Assembly: GCA_900316795.1 (NCBI GenBank)
Contig: ONEF01000003.1
Span: 62,001 to 126,000 of the forward strand
Direction: 5' to 3'
From: an uncultured Bacteroidales bacterium
Lineage (GTDB): Bacteria > Bacteroidota > Bacteroidia > Bacteroidales > UBA932
Length of the DNA: 64,000 nt
This document shows, one piece after another, positions 61,992 through 64,000 of this stretch (position 1 is the first letter of the stretch; every line of letters begins with the position of its first letter). Position numbers and translations under genes: made by a program. Below the pieces are notes generated by a model. It saw only the letters and a program-made list of their open reading frames with translations. It did not search any database and was not told the origin of the DNA.

Positions 61992-64000
61992 CTACAATAT
62001 GTTTATAGCTACGGTAACACCGGCCATTACTATAGAAACCATACTCATCAGCTTTATAAGGATGTTAAGTGACGGGCCGCTGGTATCCTTGAACGGATCT
62101 CCAACAGTGTCTCCCACTACCGTAGCCTTGTGGGCGTACGAACCCTTGCCTCCGTAATGGCCTTCTTCCACATATTTCTTGGCGTTGTCCCAGGCTCCAC
62201 CGGAATTAGCCATGAACACAGCCAGGACAAAACCAGCACCAAGACCTCCGGCAAGAAGCCCCAAAACGCCTGAAACACCGAGCAATATGCCAACTATGAC
62301 AGGAGCTGCAATAGCCAGCAAGGAAGATCCTATCATTTCCCGCTGTGCACTCCTGGTGGAAATCTCAACGCAACGGGCGTAATCAGGAGTTGACGTTCCA
62401 TCCAGGATTCCCTTGTCTGAAGAGAACTGTCGCCTTACTTCCTCCACCATCTTCTGGGCTGCCCTTCCGACTGAACCCATGGTCAGTCCGCAGAACAGGA
62501 ACGCCAGCATTGAACCGATGAAAACTCCGACGAGGACTTTCGGGTTCATGAGATTCACGTCGAACCACGTCATGAAATCAGCAAAGCCGGCACTGTGGAG
62601 AGCTTCTTTGCTGTCCACAGCAAGAGTCTGTGTGTTAAGGCTCCTTATGGCGGCTTCGAGACCGGATGTGTCTGCAACCCTCAGAAGCGCAATCTTTATC
62701 TCCTCTATATATGAAGCCAGCAGTGCAAGAGCTGTAAGAGCTGCAGAACCGATGGCAAAGCCCTTGCCGGTTGCAGCTGTCGTGTTTCCAAGGGCATCGA
62801 GAACATCGGTGCGGTCTCTGACCTCAGGTTCAAGGCCGCTCATCTGGGCATTTCCTCCGGCATTGTCAGCTATAGGACCATAAGCATCTGTCGCCAAGGT
62901 GATTCCCAGAGTGGAAAGCATTCCTACGGCAGCTATTCCTATGCCGTAAAGGCCGAATGAAAGGTTCTCCTTGGAGAGAAGGTCTGAGGAAAACTCTGTA
63001 GCGCAAAGGTATGCCAGTATAATCGCCGCACCTATCGTGACCACCGGAATGGCAGTTGAAATCATACCGGTACCTACACCGGAGATGATGACTGTGGCCG
63101 GGCCGGTCTGGGCGCTCTCGGCGATTTTCTTGGTCGGCTTGTATGAATGAGATGTATAATATTCGGTTGTCTTACCTATTATAATACCTGCCAGAAGCCC
63201 TGTCAGAACTGAGAAGGATATACCCAGCCAGTGAGAAAGCCCCAGGGCATACAATATAACAAAGGAGAATATCGCGATAAGGACAGAAGATACATTAACC
63301 CCAAAATTCAGCGATTTGAGCAGCTGGCCCATACCGGCATTCTCTTTGGTCTTTACAAGGAAAACACCGATAACAGACAGGAAAACTCCCACCGCGGCTA
63401 TCAGCATAGGAGCAAAGACAGCCTTTATCTGCATGCCGCCCTGGCCTATGAAAGCGCTGGCACCCAGAGCGGCCGTAGCCAGAACACTTCCGCAATAAGA
63501 CTCATAGAGGTCTGCTCCCATTCCGGCAACATCACCTACATTGTCTCCTACATTGTCTGCAATGGTTGCAGGATTCCTCGGGTCGTCTTCAGGTATGCCT
63601 GCCTCCGTCTTGCCTACCAGGTCCGCTCCCACATCCGCAGCCTTGGTGTAGATGCCGCCGCCCACCCTGGCAAACAGAGCCTGTGTGGAAGCACCCATAC
63701 CGAATGTCAGCATAGTGGTCGTGATAATGGTAAGTTTCTGGGTTGCGTCTGAAGGATTGATGAAATAGTCCAGCACCATATACCATATAGATATATCAAG
63801 CAGACCGAGCCCTACAACCGTAAGCCCCATCACCGCACCGCTCCTGAATGCAACCTTCAGACCTTTGTTCAACGATGAGCGGGCTGCATTTGCTGTACGA
63901 GCCGAAGCATAGGTGGCAGTCTTCATCCCGATGAAGCCTGCAAGACCGCTGAAAAAACCTCCGGTCAAAAAAGCGAAAGGAACCCAGCCGTTCTGGATCC
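61992..64000 (-). CDS. hppA: Membrane-bound ion-pumping pyrophosphatase, N-terminus outside the window
   Basis: The frame is open to the window edge (residues IQNGWVPFAFLTGGFFSGLA at the 5' end), so the first 80 or so residues are missing. Visible family motifs are GGGIYTKAADVGADLVGKTE (pyrophosphate site) and DDPRNPATIADNVGDNVGDV. ATDAYGPIADNAGGNAQMSG and the C-terminal GGAWDNAKKYVEEG follow. Many membrane helices are present. It hydrolyses pyrophosphate and pumps Na+ and/or H+. The Ala in NTTAATGKGFAIGSAALTAL, at the position that is Lys in K+-independent forms, suggests the K+-dependent class, often Na+-pumping; this is inferred. Confidence 0.93.
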   Translation of the reverse strand, partial: IQNGWVPFAFLTGGFFSGLAGFIGMKTATYASARTANAARSSLNKGLKVAFRSGAVMGLTVVGLGLLDISIWYMVLDYFINPSDATQKLTIITTTMLTFGMGASTQALFARVGGGIYTKAADVGADLVGKTEAGIPEDDPRNPATIADNVGDNVGDVAGMGADLYESYCGSVLATAALGASAFIGQGGMQIKAVFAPMLIAAVGVFLSVIGVFLVKTKENAGMGQLLKSLNFGVNVSSVLIAIFSFVILYALGLSHWLGISFSVLTGLLAGIIIGKTTEYYTSHSYKPTKKIAESAQTGPATVIISGVGTGMISTAIPVVTIGAAIILAYLCATEFSSDLLSKENLSFGLYGIGIAAVGMLSTLGITLATDAYGPIADNAGGNAQMSGLEPEVRDRTDVLDALGNTTAATGKGFAIGSAALTALALLASYIEEIKIALLRVADTSGLEAAIRSLNTQTLAVDSKEALHSAGFADFMTWFDVNLMNPKVLVGVFIGSMLAFLFCGLTMGSVGRAAQKMVEEVRRQFSSDKGILDGTSTPDYARCVEISTRSAQREMIGSSLLAIAAPVIVGILLGVSGVLGLLAGGLGAGFVLAVFMANSGGAWDNAKKYVEEGHYGGKGSYAHKATVVGDTVGDPFKDTSGPSLNILIKLMSMVSIVMAGVTVAINIL

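Overview
The window is a chromosomal segment of a Bacteroidota bacterium, most likely of the order Bacteroidales. The evidence is a MoxR/Bat aerotolerance operon, a TonB receptor paired with a DUF5689 lipoprotein, a fimbrillin-like lipoprotein, an M64 peptidase and a membrane pyrophosphatase. Promoters of the form TTTG-N19..21-TAnnTTTG occur at several genes, and most genes lack a Shine-Dalgarno sequence. GC content looks close to 47%. I cannot name the genus. An uncultured gut-type lineage is only a guess.

Layout. 1-5.7 kb (+): 3' part of a TonB-dependent receptor, a DUF5689 lipoprotein and an M3 peptidase lipoprotein. 5.7-8.5 kb (-): tsaB and a metallophosphoesterase/PQQ-propeller protein. 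8.6-17.2 kb (-): the moxR-DUF58-membrane protein-batA-batB/C-batD-batE operon, with batB and batC fused into one frame. 17.2-20.5 kb (+): truA, then exbB/exbD/tonB-type energy transduction genes. 20.5-24 kb (-): M64 peptidase, era and an RluB-type pseudouridine synthase with a repeat-rich N-terminus. 24-29.3 kb (+): MacB-type permease, parC, aroK with an unusual C-terminal extension, and a small membrane protein. 29.3-31 kb (-): recJ. 31-39.2 kb (+): lysS, a TrmH-family methyltransferase, an ATPase gene broken by one in-frame amber codon, aroE, a 42-residue ORF with a fimbrillin-like lipoprotein, ssb and purA. 39.6-44.2 kb: three paralogous MFS transporters, the last leading into dxs. 46.2-59.2 kb (+): tRNA-Thr/Tyr/Gly/Thr, tuf, tRNA-Trp, secE, nusG, rplKAJL, rpoBC. 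59.4-64 kb: a TlpA-like thioredoxin lipoprotein (+), then manA and a membrane pyrophosphatase cut by the window end (-).

How it works together. Much of the window is core information processing: translation factor, ribosomal proteins, RNA polymerase, tRNA and rRNA modification, topoisomerase IV, SSB, RecJ. Envelope functions are interleaved: the proton-channel/TonB module, the outer-membrane receptor, secreted peptidases and the Bat complex. Two shikimate-pathway genes (aroK, aroE) lie 6 kb apart.

No large mobile island, CRISPR array or complete unknown multigene system is visible. The most distinctive features are structural. A bracketed terminator element of about 106 bp, with identical outer arms, sits at two convergent gene junctions; one copy lies between two tandem-repeat arrays. 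Low-complexity or repeat-rich in-frame segments occur in several conserved proteins (BatB/C, RluB, TrmH family, ManA). There is also the Bat fusion, the amber-split ATPase, the small ORF before the fimbrillin-like gene, a 13-bp perfect inverted repeat between divergent MFS genes, and an apparent excess of the octamer ATCGCGAT.
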